Positions 21,866 to 33,646 of a stretch of DNA of 64,000 nt are shown here, piece by piece (positions within the stretch are counted from its first letter, which is position 1; the number at the start of each line of letters is the position of its first letter). The notes below the pieces were generated by a model. It was not told the DNA's origin. It was given only the letters and a program-made list of their open reading frames with translations, and searched no databases. This stretch comes from Strobilurus pachycystidiatus. Lineage: Eukaryota; Basidiomycota; Agaricomycetes; Agaricales; Physalacriaceae. Both the position numbers and the translations under genes were made by a program. The stretch spans positions 2,356,001 through 2,420,000 of the forward strand of contig JAHLMK010000003.1 in the NCBI GenBank assembly GCA_019915135.1, written 5' to 3'.

Positions 21866-23871
21866 ATGCAGTATCACAAGTGGGACAGTCCTGAATATCG
21901 CAAACGGTATGCTGGCTTCGACCCCCGCCACCTAGTCGCCGTTCTTCAACAGCTCGCTGATCGAATCTTAACAGATGCGAGACACCATTCTCCCCGCCTG
22001 CCGCTACCTTGAAGCAAATCCACGATGCTGTCCCGAAGCAACTTCTTAAGCGTAAGCCGTCGCCCTCTCGTCCTTTGTTGGATCCAGCCACCAACAATCT
22101 TCTCTAGCCAACTCGTTCATTGCCGCTGCATATCTCCTTCGTGATGTTGTTTTGGCCCTACTCTTCCTGCGATTCGCCATGTCAATCGATGCTTGGAGTG
22201 CCTCCAACTACGGTGGCCTCATCACTTCTGCCCCGTCGAAATTGTTATTGAGAACGTCTCTCTGGATGACTTACTGGTGGTTCCAAGGTCTTGTCGGTGG
22301 GGGCTTGTTCTGCCTCGGTAATATCACTCTGTCCACTTTCTGAACCCAGTAATGACAAGTGCTCCTTCAGGACACGATGCAGGACATGGGACCCTGTTCC
22401 CCTCGTCCGTGGCTAACAACATTGTAGGATTCGTTCTTCACTCGGTTCGTCCCTCTCCGTTTTCCTCGGTCAAGTTATTTACGATGCCAATCGTAGTTTC
22501 TGATGATCCCATATTATGCATGGCGCGCCACGCATCACGCTCATCACGTATGCTATTCCGCCACCAAGAGTTTCATTATGCTAACAAATGGTCTATAGAA
22601 AGCGTCGTCGTCAATGGAACGCGACGAGAACTACGTCCCATACCTTCGCAGTGAATTCAAACTACCGGCACAGAAAGACGCCAAGAAAATCGACTATGAG
22701 GAAGTCTTCGGGGAGACACCGCTGTTCACGCTGGTTCGCTTGCTCATAATGCAAGGGATGGGTTGGTGGTTGTATTTGGGGTAAGGAGTTTTACACATCC
22801 CCAAAAATGAGGGACAAACGAGATACTGAGATTCTATAATAGACATAATGTGATGGGCTCTAAGATGTACCCTCCTGGTACTAACCATTTCAGTCCATAT
22901 TCTCCATTGTTTCGCGATGCGGAGAGTGAGTCACCGTCCTGTTTATATGCTCTCGTATTCTGGATCCCCGACGGCTGATATTTGATCCACAGGATCTAGG
23001 ATCGCGTTGTCGAACATTGGCTTAATTGCTATGGTCGCACTGCTGGTACATCTGGGGTTGAACAACGTTATGCGGTACTATCTCGTGCCGTATCTGGTGA
23101 GTAGTGGACTGACTGTTCAACGACATTCCACCATTGACGATCTTACGCGTAGTTAACCAATCACTGGTGAGTTTCGACTACTACCATTAGGTTGAATTGT
23201 GCTCATTCTCATCAATGCTTCCATTCAGGATCGGTACGTAGTGCCATAGGGTGTACTGAACGCACGCTAACAGCTTCATTCAGTTATGTTTACATTCCTC
23301 CATCACTCAGATCCCACGATCCCCCACTATCGGAAGGACCATTGGTCGTTCCTGAGGGGAGCAAGCGCGACGGTTGACAGACCTTTGCTTGGGTGGATGG
23401 GCAGGTTCTTCTTCCACAATATCAGTCACGATCATGTCGCGCATCGTAAGTTCACTTCAGCATCTTTTCTGGATCAGTGGCCTCATTCTATTCAGATTTC
23501 TTCTCCTATGCGCCCTTCTGTACGTCGCTAACGAATGGGCTCTGAAACTTACATCTAATCTCCACTCAGATAACGGCCCCCACATCACTCGTATCGTGAA
23601 AAATGTACTCGGCGACTCTTACAATTATGATTCGAGTGTAAGATGAGATCCCTGTCAAGTTATTTGCTATTCGTACTGATCCATTCACATTCAGCCCTCG
23701 TTCTACGCCCTGTACCGCTCTTTTACCCAGTGCCTGTTTGTCGAGGAAGATGAGGGCATCACATTCTACAAGAACAAAGATGGGGAGGCGGTGCGTGTCG
23801 TCAAAGCACAGGAGGGTCTCGATGTCGTGAATGATGATACGGACTCATCGGAAGAACCGGAGTGTCACTAG
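21866..23871 (+). CDS. FAD2: Delta-12 (oleate) fatty-acid desaturase
   Basis: An ER membrane di-iron enzyme converting oleate to linoleate. The protein starts MQYHKWDSPEYRKRCETPFSPP and continues LKQIHDAVPKQLLK. The three His boxes are HDAGH (22373-22387), HHAHH (22533-22547) and HVAHH (23433 on, split by an intron after 23445). Other family signatures are NHWIVMFTFLHHSDPTIPHYR and YLRSEFKLP. Stop 23869-23871. The gene is broken by many 45-75 nt introns, including two very short exons, 23153-23166 (14 nt) and 23229-23233 (5 nt); only with both does the frame read NHWIVMF. The C-terminus ends in an acidic DTDSSEEPECH tail. Confidence 0.93.
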
Positions 23872-23978
23872 AACTACTAGAGGACGTGCATATATAGGTG
23901 GCGTAGATGCGATCAAGAAGCAACAAATCATTAAGAAGAATATCTATACGCGTAAATCTGATGTGACAGAATCACCTG

Positions 23979-25560
23979 CTAGGCAAGGTTATCAGTGGGA
24001 GACGCAGTGACAGTATCTGTGGAAGACTCGGGAACAGCCTCGGAAATAGGTTCAGCCTCGCCACTTTCTGTATGATTGTCCTCGGATGGTGACAAATCTC
24101 CTTTGGTACAGGCGTCCTCATCAGTGCTCCCGGTCACTTTTCTAGGAAGTGGAGGCTGTCCGGAAAGCCGCTGTGTCACTATTTAGTCGCAGAGTGACGA
24201 ATGAACACGAAAGTATCACCTTGAATGCAAATTTACAGACTTTGAATCCACCTTTGTTGAGGCCCCTCTCACACCAGGCCTTTCAGAATGATTAGTACCC
24301 TCGATACACTGGCAGGAGCAATAAAAAATCACCTTTTCGACCTCGTACAAGCCATCGTACCGATATCTGTTGCAAAGTCCATTCAATACCCTGCCAAATG
24401 GAGCACCTTAGAGTTTGTGTTACCCTTCGCTAGGGCCGTACGGTGACTTCAACTTGAAGCCACGAATTACGCGCACAGGTTTCTTGGTTTCTGAAGAACG
24501 TTGAAGCGTTTTGTTGAACTGTTGATGTGGTTGGTTAGCACAAAAGATGGTAAAGATGGTAGCCCTACGTTGTTCCCGAAGTCTTGGTCGCAAGTTTGGG
24601 GTCCGGTTCTGAGCTATAAAATTGAATGAGACGATAGGATCGGACCCGGTGATGCCCTTGTGGCCAGTTCATACATTCTTTGGGGCGGCTTTTGTTCCTT
24701 TTAGGTCGCGCCCACCTCGAAGCGAGTGAGCAAAGCAACATTTTGCAAGTGGCACGTCAACTACCTGATCCAGTGTAGGTACTGCACAAGTCATCAGTAC
24801 CATCCATGCATTTCTCAATGTCCGGACTTACAACGCGTATCCCAGGTCTACATCATCGTCGTACCCCCCGCTAAGAGCGACACTGTACGCTCCTTGAGGT
24901 CCAACGGCTATACCTCCCACCCAAGGACTTGGATATACTCATTAACGTGATATGATGTAGAAAACAGTCACTGACTCACGCGTGAATAGCATCATTGCTG
25001 CAACCCTCCCTCGTTTCCCACCATGTGCCGACTTCAATACCTGGAATAGACCCATAAACCTTCCTGAACGACATTCAGAATCTAGATCAGAATCACGCGC
25101 GTTGAAGTGCAGTGCAACTCACGGATTGGCTATTCGTTTCGTCCCGCCGCCACTGCCTAAGGGTCCCTCATTGCCAGAAACTCTAATACCGGCCTGGAAA
25201 GAGATAGGCATAGGACTGGAGATCTTCTGTTCGGACTTGTAGTCCACGGTTTTGCCCCTGTTACGCGCGCTGCGCCGAATGGAACTAGAATCCAGTTCAC
25301 TGGTAACATCGTCCATACGCAGGGCCTTCTGTGCGGGCTCTTGACTGTCTTCCATCGGTGTGGTCGGTTGCTTCCGTTTCCTCACTGCTGCTTTCGGCTT
25401 TTTGATAGTCTCCTTGGGTTCGAATAGCGGCCTGTCGAGACCCAGGGATTGCAAGAGCGCCTTGTTACTGAGGTGCGGTCAGAGCTGGGAGTATCAGTGC
25501 AAAGGGTTCGGCATACCGCGCGATGTTGAGGTCGCGTTGCCTTTCATATTCGGAGACCAT
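23979..25560 (-). CDS. SRA/YDG-domain protein (modified-cytosine reader, UHRF1-like domain)
   Basis: The SRA fold binds 5-methylcytosine in hemimethylated DNA. ATG at 25560 reads MVSEYERQRDLNIAR, spliced to NKALLQSLGLDRPLFEPK. A basic disordered linker follows (KKPKAAVRKRKQP, SIRRSARNRGKTVDY). The domain begins GIEVGTWWETREGCSNDAIHA and continues PWVGGIAVGPQGAYSVALSGGY, DDDVDLGYAFTYTGSGGRDL, QTCDQDFGN, FNKTLQRSSETKKPVRVIRGFK and YRYDGLYEVEKAW, spread over about nine small exons. The C-terminus is acidic and Ser-rich and ends TDNLA. No RING, PHD or Tudor domain is visible, so it is an SRA-only protein like several fungal homologues. It lies tail-to-tail with the desaturase (107 bp between stops). 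Confidence 0.9.
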
Positions 25561-25970
25561 GATTCGACCGAAGAAAGAGCAAACGAGAAATGCTTCCGTG
25601 AGAATAATTCCATTTGACTTTACAGTCACACATAATCACATGACTTGTGACAGTGCGCGTTTTGGAGCAGGACCGACTTCAACTCAGGACGGAAAATAGA
25701 ACACAGTTAGTCTCGTTGACCAGTATTTCAATTTGTGAAGTGTAAGATGACAGTCGTTCTTAATAATAACTACGGCACGGTCCCTACAAGAACACCGGGC
25801 ACACTGAGCACGCGTAATCTACGCCAGCCCGCATCTAACGTCAACTTAGTATCTAGCCCTTGAAAGGTTCCCGGCTCTTGACGAGCAACACAGTATTTTC
25901 TGGGAGAATTTTCTTACAGTCCCTACAGTAAGTAGATATACGTGTGATATAAGGCTACGGACTTTCAAGG
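25561..25970. other. Intergenic
   Basis: About 410 bp between two minus-strand genes; probably the SRA-gene promoter. Nothing else seen. Confidence 0.45.
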
Positions 25971-27877
25971 TCAATAGGAGGGTAGCATGGCGATGCCAAC
26001 TTGAGGAGAGAAGGGTTCCCATTCAACTTCGCCGGAGAAATCGGAGCCTTGTGGCACTACCGGGAGGGAAGAGATTGACGACTTGCCGCCCTTGTGTTTA
26101 TGATTGGAGGACTCATTTGAATGCATGTTCTCTGTTATGCGTGTCAGACGCGTGCACAGATAACTGAAGACGACTTACTGCCGGTGAAGCGGCACTTCCC
26201 AATCTTCGCATACGCGCAGTTAACACCAGCGGGGCAGAAATGACTCGAGAAACAGTTATCTCCCAGAGCGCATGGTTTGGCTGCTCAAAATAGGTCGGAA
26301 GATGTTTGTGGGTGAATCGTGGATACGCACATCGATTTACGTTCACACACGGGAATCTCTTCGCTGACCGGCGGACTTCATTGAATTGTTCAGGTGTAAG
26401 CTCATAGTCGTGCCCAAAGGAGCATTTGGCGCCTTTGTCACAGGCCGACAGATAAAAGAAATTACACGGAGGAGGAGATTCTGGAATTGTGGAAGACAAT
26501 CAACGCTCATTTGTGTAGCAGAATGAATACGACCGACGTTTGTGGATTGGCTGTCGACGGGGCTAATGAGCAAAACGGTGGGACTGGATCTGCAGGTATA
26601 CGCACGAGATTGGGTTTCATTTTCTTCTTGTTTCCACTTTTACCACAGGAAGTTTCTGTTTCTTCCGAAACCTGTCGACCTTCCGTAGATCGTTTGAAGG
26701 TCTTCGCTTTCGGGATGTGTGAAGGCACTTTCTTCGGTCTGAAAAGACCGTCGATATGCAACGTGCGAAGCTTCAGATGCTGCAACTCGTATGCGAGCTC
26801 CTTGTAACCATGCAGTAGGATGACCTTGTCGAGGAGACCCTCTGTCTGCAGGGAGGATAGAGTAGAGGAATAGCCATTATCATGACCACCTGGACTCTGG
26901 AGATTAGTGTATATCCGTAAGACTCCTGGGAGACGAACCGCCAAAATATAACAGCGCCGTCTGAGGAAAAGGCGAGAAGACCCGCAAATATTCTGGAAGA
27001 ACACGTTGAGTAAAGCCACTCGCAACGTGTATCCCTCTTTGAGAAACACTTCACCTTTGATTTTGGCGTCAGCCGCTTCTTTCCCTGGTCCAACGTCGAT
27101 GATGGAGAACAGAGGTGCGGCCTGGTTGAAGCCCAGACAGAAGCTTTCGAAATCCTCGCTCGTACAAATATTATTGTTACGAAGAGTTTCCGATAAGCCC
27201 TGCTTGTTACAGTAGATACTGACCCAGAGCCGGGCTCTGGAGGCAATCCGGCCATTGACGGTTGATACGTGGTCCGTGATACCCTTAGTCAGTTTTATCG
27301 CGGCCTAAGAGCGGAGAATGAGAGGGAAGAACGAGACGAGGATGAGCATGTCATACTTTTCTGCCGCCCGCAGTGCCTTCGCGAAGAAGATCTTCAGCGA
27401 ATATATTCCCGTCACCATCCACAAGAGCAATGACAATGGGGTTGTCTTCCTGTGAATGTTATGAGCATTTGAGAGACTGTCAAATGTTTGTGGACGTACA
27501 CGAGAGGAGCGAAGTTGTTGCTTCAGTTCTCCGACTTCGCTTTCAAGAGCGGTCGCCGTTAGTTGCGCAGTCTCTTGATCCCCGTCTGCTTTGTTCAAGG
27601 CCTGCTTCCATACAGAGACTTCTCGTTCAAGCTCGCGGTTTCGAGTGACAAGTCTCTCATTCTCCAGTACCGTCTTGCTGAAAAGCTCTTTGGAAATATC
27701 AATGACCAGTCGTGGAATGCATAGAGTAAAGGGGTCATACCGGTTTGTTCTTTAATTAACTGGTGCCTGCAGAGATCACTTCAGCATGAGAGAACTGGAA
27801 ATCTTTGCCACTGACCAGACACCAATCGCACCCGGCGTGTTCGGCGGGTTGTCGGTTTGTGTGATTGCTTTGTCCAT
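25971..27877 (-). CDS. DUF7923-type protein with C-terminal CCCH zinc fingers
   Basis: A likely RNA-binding protein. ATG at 27877 (MDKAITQTDNPPNTPGAIGVW) leads into a coiled coil (ENERLVTRNRELEREVSVW, then ESEVGELKQQLRSSR). The next domain reads NPIVIALVDGDGNIFAEDLL, then FCLGFNQAAPLFSIIDVGPGKEAADAKI, which matches the NYN-like DUF7923 domain of agaricomycete proteins. LHGYKELAYELQHLKLRTL follows. A basic linker leads to a CCCH finger (PPCNFFYLSACDKGAKCSFGH) and a second Cys-rich segment (CALGDNCFSSHFC, CAYAKIGKC). The gene ends SPQVGIAMLPSY, stop 25971-25973. Acidic residues in VDGDG and DVGPGKEAAD resemble nuclease-fold positions, but activity is not shown. Confidence 0.83.
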
Positions 27878-28237
27878 GATTGATTTGAGTGGTATGTATC
27901 TTGGAGGCGTAACATAAGTCTAGTTCAAGAAGCTGATATCGCAGCAAAAGAGCGTTGTAAAGACCGAACTCATAGATCGGTCATGGTGGTAGATGGCAAA
28001 GACTCAAAGAAACGCGGAATGAGCGTGGCGGAATTCGGGCCATCGGCCCTACTTACCCGCTTCTCCGACAGTGCCTCAAATACAGATCATCATCCTGTCA
28101 GAAATACCATCCAAGCCCACCATATATTATGAGAGAGATTACAGCAGAAACAAGAACCGAACATAAGATCCAGTAGCGAGAAAGATTTGACAGAAGACGG
28201 GTATGTAGTAGAGTCTATCAAGGAAGTGCATGGTCGA
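27878..28237. other. Intergenic
   Basis: 360 bp between the DUF7923 gene start and the SEC9 stop; promoter and 3' UTR. Nothing else seen. Confidence 0.45.
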
Positions 28238-29461
28238 CTACTTGATCTTCTTGAGCTAGAGGACAAGAGACGATTTCAGTCACCGGAGCAGAGAGTAGAA
28301 GACGATTCGTACCCTTTCAGTGTTACGGAAGATCCTGCTGTCCAAACCGACAGTCTTCTGTTCGATGGTGTCGATGCGTTTGTTCTGGGAATCAAGTTCC
28401 TGACCCATAGCCATGCCAAGGGCCTTCAGACGTTTGGTCATATCCCCAATTTCATTCAAGTTGCCATCAATCTCGTCCTCCATCTCATCGTCGGACGCCG
28501 TGGACTCGAATTGGAATCGTTTCCTCTGTTCCTTTCTGTCCGCTGTCTGCGCCTCACTGCGGTATCGGGTAGCGATACCCTCCTCATCCTCGTATGGGCC
28601 ACTCTGTCCGTAGGTCTGGGCACGTCCGATGCGGTTTTGAGTATCACGGATGTCCATCATCGCCTTCTCCCTCTCTGTCCTCTCCTCATCATAACGATCC
28701 TGGATCTTCTGTTCTTGGGCGCGACGTTTGGAGTCCTTGTTGAACGTGACGGCAGGACGGAAGATGGACCGGTTGAGCTTCTTGAGCTCGTCGGTCTTGT
28801 CGTCAGCACGTTGTGAATGGCCCTTGGACACGTCCATGTGACGCTCGGTGCTAGCAAGTTTCTCTATAGCATCGATATGAGGAATGGAGAGATAGGAAGA
28901 TGGAATACACACACCTGACTGATCTCCGAGTCTGCCCAAAGTGTTACGAGCAGTCTCCTCGGCCTCGCGGGCCATACGGAGAGCATTGCGAGTGGAGTTT
29001 ACGCTCTCCTGCTTGACGAATCTCGTCTGCTGTTTGATACCCTCGACGTCCTCGTCGTTCTCCTCTCCAGGAGTGGGCTCTTTGAGCGAGGGTCCGTCAA
29101 AGAAGCGGCCGGAGCCAGCGCCGGCTCTCTGAGGATTGTAGCCGGAGAACAGTTCATTGCGGTCTTTCTCGAGCTCGCCGCCGCCACGAGAGTAGACATC
29201 TCCAACGCCGTTGTTCCTGCTGTATTTGTCACGGGAATAAGTGTCTGCATAGCCAGCGTCGGGGGCCGGCCCCTTCGACGGATACGGAGCGCTGGGAGGA
29301 GGGGCATTGTAGGGGTCGCCGTCACGGCTGGGGATGTATGTGCTGGCATTTGAGCGGTACGAGGGACGAGGCGAAGTGCTGTTCGAAGCCGGCGAACTGT
29401 AGCGCTCAGACTCGACAGGAGGAATCAGAGGCTTATCTTTGCGTCGCGAAAGGAAAGACAT
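28238..29461 (-). CDS. SEC9: SEC9/SNAP-25-type t-SNARE (Qb and Qc)
   Basis: A plasma-membrane SNARE for exocytic vesicle fusion. ATG at 29461 (MSFLSRRKDKPLIPP). A long Pro/Ser/Tyr-rich N-terminal extension is typical of fungal Sec9. The first SNARE motif contains RNALRMAREAEETARNTLGRL and the zero-layer Gln in LGDQSEKLASTE. A linker follows (SIFRPAVTFNKDSKRRAQEQK). The second motif is EIDGNLNEIGDMTKRLKALG with zero-layer Gln in AMGQELDSQNKRIDTI. A final short exon supplies LKKIK and the stop at 28238-28240. No transmembrane segment or Cys palmitoylation cluster is seen, as in yeast Sec9. The unspliced frame would add a spurious tail. Confidence 0.93.
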
Positions 29462-29696
29462 GGTGGCCAGATGATGGTCGTTGAGGAGAAGAGTTACAGC
29501 GCTGTTCGGCGGTCCTCCTGACATTGATAGTGACACGGCCATCATTCATTATTGCTGTGCCGCTAATGTTGAGTCTCCTTCAGCCACTTTAGGCCACTTT
29601 GAGCGCTCAAACGTTCCTATCCTTGCGCGGGATTACATGTATTGCAGGCAGAGCAATGCAACGCTTTACGTGTAACGACAAAAAGACATGTAAGGA

Positions 29697-32132
29697 CTAT
29701 GACTTGCCCTTCTTGTTCTTTTGTAATATATCTTTCCGCTGTTTCCCAACGACCGTCACACCTTTGCCGCTCTTCACAGCTGTCTCCAAAGCAGCCTCCT
29801 TCTCCTTCCTCACACCGCCTTTTGATTTCGCAGATTTCGCAAACTTGTCCACGGCCTTGTCGAGGTTATCTCGGCGTTTCTTGTTCAGTTTCCTGGCCTT
29901 GCCTCGGAGCGCGCGCTTCTCGGCCGGCGTCATCTCGCTCTTTGATTTGAGGTCGGATGAAGAGGGCTTAAAGACTTCCTCCGGCGCGAGCATCGTTGCG
30001 TTGGACTGGGTAGTGGGAAGAGCAGATTCCAGAGTCGTCGTCGACACATTAGAGATAGACGAGATCGTCGCCTTGGGCTAGAAAGAAATATGAGATCTTT
30101 GCTTTCAATAGCGAGCAAGTGAGCACCAACCTGCTTCGGTGTGAAGTGAGCATTACACAACGCATCAAGCTTGAAACAGATTCCATCCCAAAGTTTGTCA
30201 ATCTCGTCATGCTCCTTCTTCAGCTTTCCATCCCGGTCGTCTATCGAGCCACTAGTCTGAGCCGCCATATATTCATCCTCGTAGATCTGCGCGAGAGACT
30301 GCGTCGACTTGGTGTCCTTGAGTTCAAAGAGTCGCGATGGCAGGAAAGGCTTGTCCTCGAGGGCGCGCTTGCGAACAACGTCGTCGAAGTTGTTATCGAG
30401 AATCCTGGCTTTGATCCGTTCTTCGAGTCCCTGCACGACCTCCTCCGTAATTATTGGAGCAGCCTTCATCACGCGCTCGAACTCCAGGTCTTCCTCCAGC
30501 AGAGAATTCTGCGGCCGCGAGCGTGCAGTAGCCTCTCCCATGAGGGTCCAATCTTTCTTGCCAACATTTTCTTCTTCGAGCGTAGAAATCTGCTCCTTCA
30601 GCAATGCCAGCCGCTTCTCGTGGGTGGTCAAATCTGACGACATGTTAGCGATCAACATGAAGCATGAATAGAGTGCGTACCCATTTGTGGATCTTCATCT
30701 TCTTCTGCAAACAAGTCGTTCTTGAAGCGGTCTATAGTATCGTCCATGTAGTGTTCGGAACCGTCCTCCTGGTCCAACCCGCTGTCATCTGAGGCATCCA
30801 CATCCACATCCTCATCATCCGTCTCTTCTTCGGAATCTGATGCGTCTCCGTTGACCTGTTCATCGTCTGAATCGTCGTCGTCGTCGTCTCCACCGGCGTC
30901 AAAAGGAGGTAGATCCTCATCCTCATCGTCGTCGTCTTCTTCGTACATGGATGACAGGGGCAGGTTCTTGCCTTTTGCCTTTATTTTCTTGACTCGCACC
31001 TCCTCGTGGAAGCGTACACCGCCCGTTTTCTTCGCCGGCTTCCCTGTGTCGACTTTAGGTGGACGCGAATTCCGCGGTGGTGCAAAGAAATCGTTGTAGT
31101 ACGCCTCTGATGATTCAGGATGTGAGCAACCTGCTTTGAATGTGAGAGACAATCTCATGCCTTGTGAGTCTTTTTCTGGGTCCGCTTCTTCAAATCCTGC
31201 GTCGTCGTCTACCGGAGCGAAAAGGTCAATGGACTCGTCGTCAGAGTCGTCTTCGTCATTCAGACGCCCACTAGACACAGTGCGAGACTCGGCTTTCTCT
31301 GTATCTGCATTGAACGCTCTCAGGTCGAAAAAGCCATCGTCAAGCTCTGAGTTCGAACGCGATTTTTTCGGTTTAGCTCGTCGCTGTGAGGGTCCCGGAG
31401 CGAAGTCGTCCTCGGCTGCATCGTCCGAGTCGGATTCCTGCCTGAGGTTCATGATGCCTTCCTCGTGTGGCTCCTCGTCAGAATTGTCCTCTTCCTCCTC
31501 ATCTTCATCCTCAACCTCGTCTTCGTCCTCCAAGTCGCCACTTGAGAAACCCAATTCATCGTCCTCATCCAAGGCTAGGTCCCCAAAATCGAAATCGCCC
31601 TGTTCGCTCTGTCCCAAAGCTTCCAGGGCCTTTGTAAGGGCGTCCTCCCTTCCATCATCGGAATCGGCATCCTGCGGTTCTGGTTCGAGAGCTCGTTCGA
31701 GAATTTCGGCCATATGCTTGGCCTTCAAGTCGAGTTGTGCCCAAATCTGCTCCTCCTCGAGGCCATCGACATAGAGAGAGTTTAAGGGAGTAGAGTTGAA
31801 TGGATTGATCGGTGCGGCAGGTGGGTCGGGGGTCCGTTTGCGTTTTTTACTTTGTGAACGCGTCTGCGGCGCCTCGGATGGATTGAGAGAGCTCAGAAGA
31901 TCATTGATGGGCGGTAGAGACAATTCCTCTGCCTGCACAGCTGGAACCTGAATTTAGCAGGATGAAAAGGATACATGAAATATGACATACACAACTCGAA
32001 GATGTATTGTGCGGCTGCTAGCGCGGCACGCTGCACGTCCTCGCTACCCCGGACATATTGCTGGGGATTCTGGTCGACAAGGGTGGAGAGACCTTGAAGC
32101 ACAGGCGGGATACGACTCTGGACCTCCGTCAT
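29697..32132 (-). CDS. MPP10: U3 snoRNP protein MPP10 (SSU processome)
   Basis: A nucleolar scaffold of the small-subunit processome, needed for 18S rRNA processing with Imp3 and Imp4. ATG at 32132 (MTEVQSRIPPVLQGLSTL). A GTATGT donor splices this exon to the second (YIFEL-S-VQAEELSLPP). The body has long Asp/Glu tracts (for example DDEDEDLPPFDAGGDDDDDD) and the segment EAYYNDFFAPPR. FKNDLFAEEDE, TTHEKRLALLKEQISTLEEEN and the conserved core FERVMKAAPIITEEVVQGLEER follow. QIYEDEYMAA and LWDGICFKLDALCNAHFTPKQ are next, and the C-terminus is basic (GKARKLNKKRRDNLDKA, LQKNKKGKS). Stop 29697-29699. The antisense Ser-rich ORFs here are mirror images of the acidic tracts. Confidence 0.95.
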
Positions 32133-32735
32133 AATAGTAGAAGGGAAAATAACAGCGTTTGTTCCTGATTGGTAACCACGTCCATCCTCGGCAAAGTGCG
32201 CGGCCAACCCTTCAATCCGCCCACGACGATCCCGACGTTGACGACGATGGCCGCTCTGTTCCCTGTCGCTCTTTCGAGGACAATAAACCATTGTATACCT
32301 AGCCCTTTGAGCCATCAGTCCAAACTCTATGATCTTGTTGCAAGTTGACTACGACCATCTCCCGCTCTTATTCTGTTCCTTCTGTAGGACTCGAGCCCCC
32401 GTTGCCAACTCGTGGCCGAGGCTCGCCCTTCCATTCCTGATACCCCTCTTGGCGCGCGAGTTATTGTTACCAGAGAGGCAGTCGCATGGCGCGGACAAAA
32501 AGACCATTCTCCATCAGTGGTCTTTCTGTACGTACATGATCGCCATTGTTCCCTGCTGGGTCACAGTGAAACGCTATATAAAGTGGGAAAAAAAATCCTT
32601 CAAAGGGTCTTATAGCGCTCGACTGTGTCCTGCCGATTCTCATCTTCACGCCTTTCTCATCGCTGTACGCTTGACGCGACGCCCCCTCACCTCTTACGAA
32701 CACGACACTCTTTCTTTCACGCGACTAGTACTATC
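32133..32735. promoter_or_regulatory. Divergent promoter region MPP10 / SUR7-like gene
   Basis: About 600 bp between two divergent starts. TATATAAAG at 32575-32583 (plus) is a core-promoter candidate for the SUR7-like gene, 150 bp before its ATG. No gene seen. Confidence 0.4.
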
Positions 32736-33646
32736 ATGATTGCAGGACTCGCCAAAGCCGTGACTCTATACCTCACACCCATCCTCGCCTTGACAGCTGT
32801 TATCCTGTCTTTGCTGACTTTCCTTGCGCCAACGCTAGTCTTGCAGACTCAGGTATCGCTCCTTCAAGTGTACGTTATCGTACTCTCTTAGCATTCCTTG
32901 ATCTAACTAAAGGCCTGCTCCCAGGTATCCTACTTCCGACTCAACTACCAAAGTTCAGTTCGACGGTCCATCTGTTTGGGTCGGCCTTTTGGGATCCTGC
33001 TCCCGTTCGACGAGTAAAGCGGATGTTAACTGTACAGTCACCTCCTTCTCCCCAACCTATGGTACGCGCATCGGAAGTTCTCTTGTGATACATATGGATT
33101 AAACATACGAGCTAGACTTCTCCGTACTTCCGGATAATGCCCCCCGAATCTTGCTGTCAGCACCCCCCAGCGCTCCTGCCTTTGTCGCTGTCGGCTTGTT
33201 CTTCTCCGTGATCTTCTTTTTCACCTTCGCCGTCATATCTTTCCGTCATAAGATGGGCGAGAAGATGGCGGCGTCGCTCGACAAGCCCATGATCCAGCGG
33301 GTCTCTGCATGGCTTGGTTTCATCGGATTTCTCATCGGTATGTCTACTCTATGGTTTCGCACCGAAGAAGGGAGTATCTCATCCTCTGCACAGGTATCAC
33401 CACATTCCTCATCGTTCGTATGTGGTTCGGGAAGAACATCGGCGATTTCAACGACAGCATCGACATCTTGACAGACCAGCCCAAAGTGAGGGCTGATTTT
33501 GGCAACGGCTTTACCAGTACGTTCACTTCCAGTGGTTATATTGCCGAAACTTACTTGCTGTGATAGTGGTTTGGGTTGCCTATGCTTTCTACGCTGTGCC
33601 TGTCATCGTAGCAATGTCCAAGTTGCACGTCAAGGCAACGAAATGA
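32736..33646 (+). CDS. SUR7/PalI-like four-span membrane protein
   Basis: The hydropathy pattern fits the fungal SUR7/PalI (Rim9) family: an N-terminal TM (YLTPILALTAVILSLLTFLAP), a Cys-containing extracellular loop (VWVGLLGSCSRST, ADVNCTVT), then three TMs (AFVAVGLFFSVIFFFTFAVISF, a short segment around WLGFIGFLIGITTFLIV, and MVWVAYAFYAVPVIVAM). At least five exons; introns after LLQV, SPTY, GFLIG and FGNGFT restore the frame. The protein ends KLHVKATK, stop 33644-33646. Members act at eisosomes or in ambient-pH signalling; which of the two applies here cannot be told. Confidence 0.72.

Noticed and set aside
28187..28816. 209-codon plus-strand ORF over SEC9
   Set aside because: Antisense shadow of the second SNARE motif of SEC9, whose splice structure is clear.
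31136..31774. 212-codon Ser-rich plus-strand ORF
   Set aside because: Antisense of the Asp/Glu tracts of MPP10 (GAx/GAC codons read TCx on the other strand).
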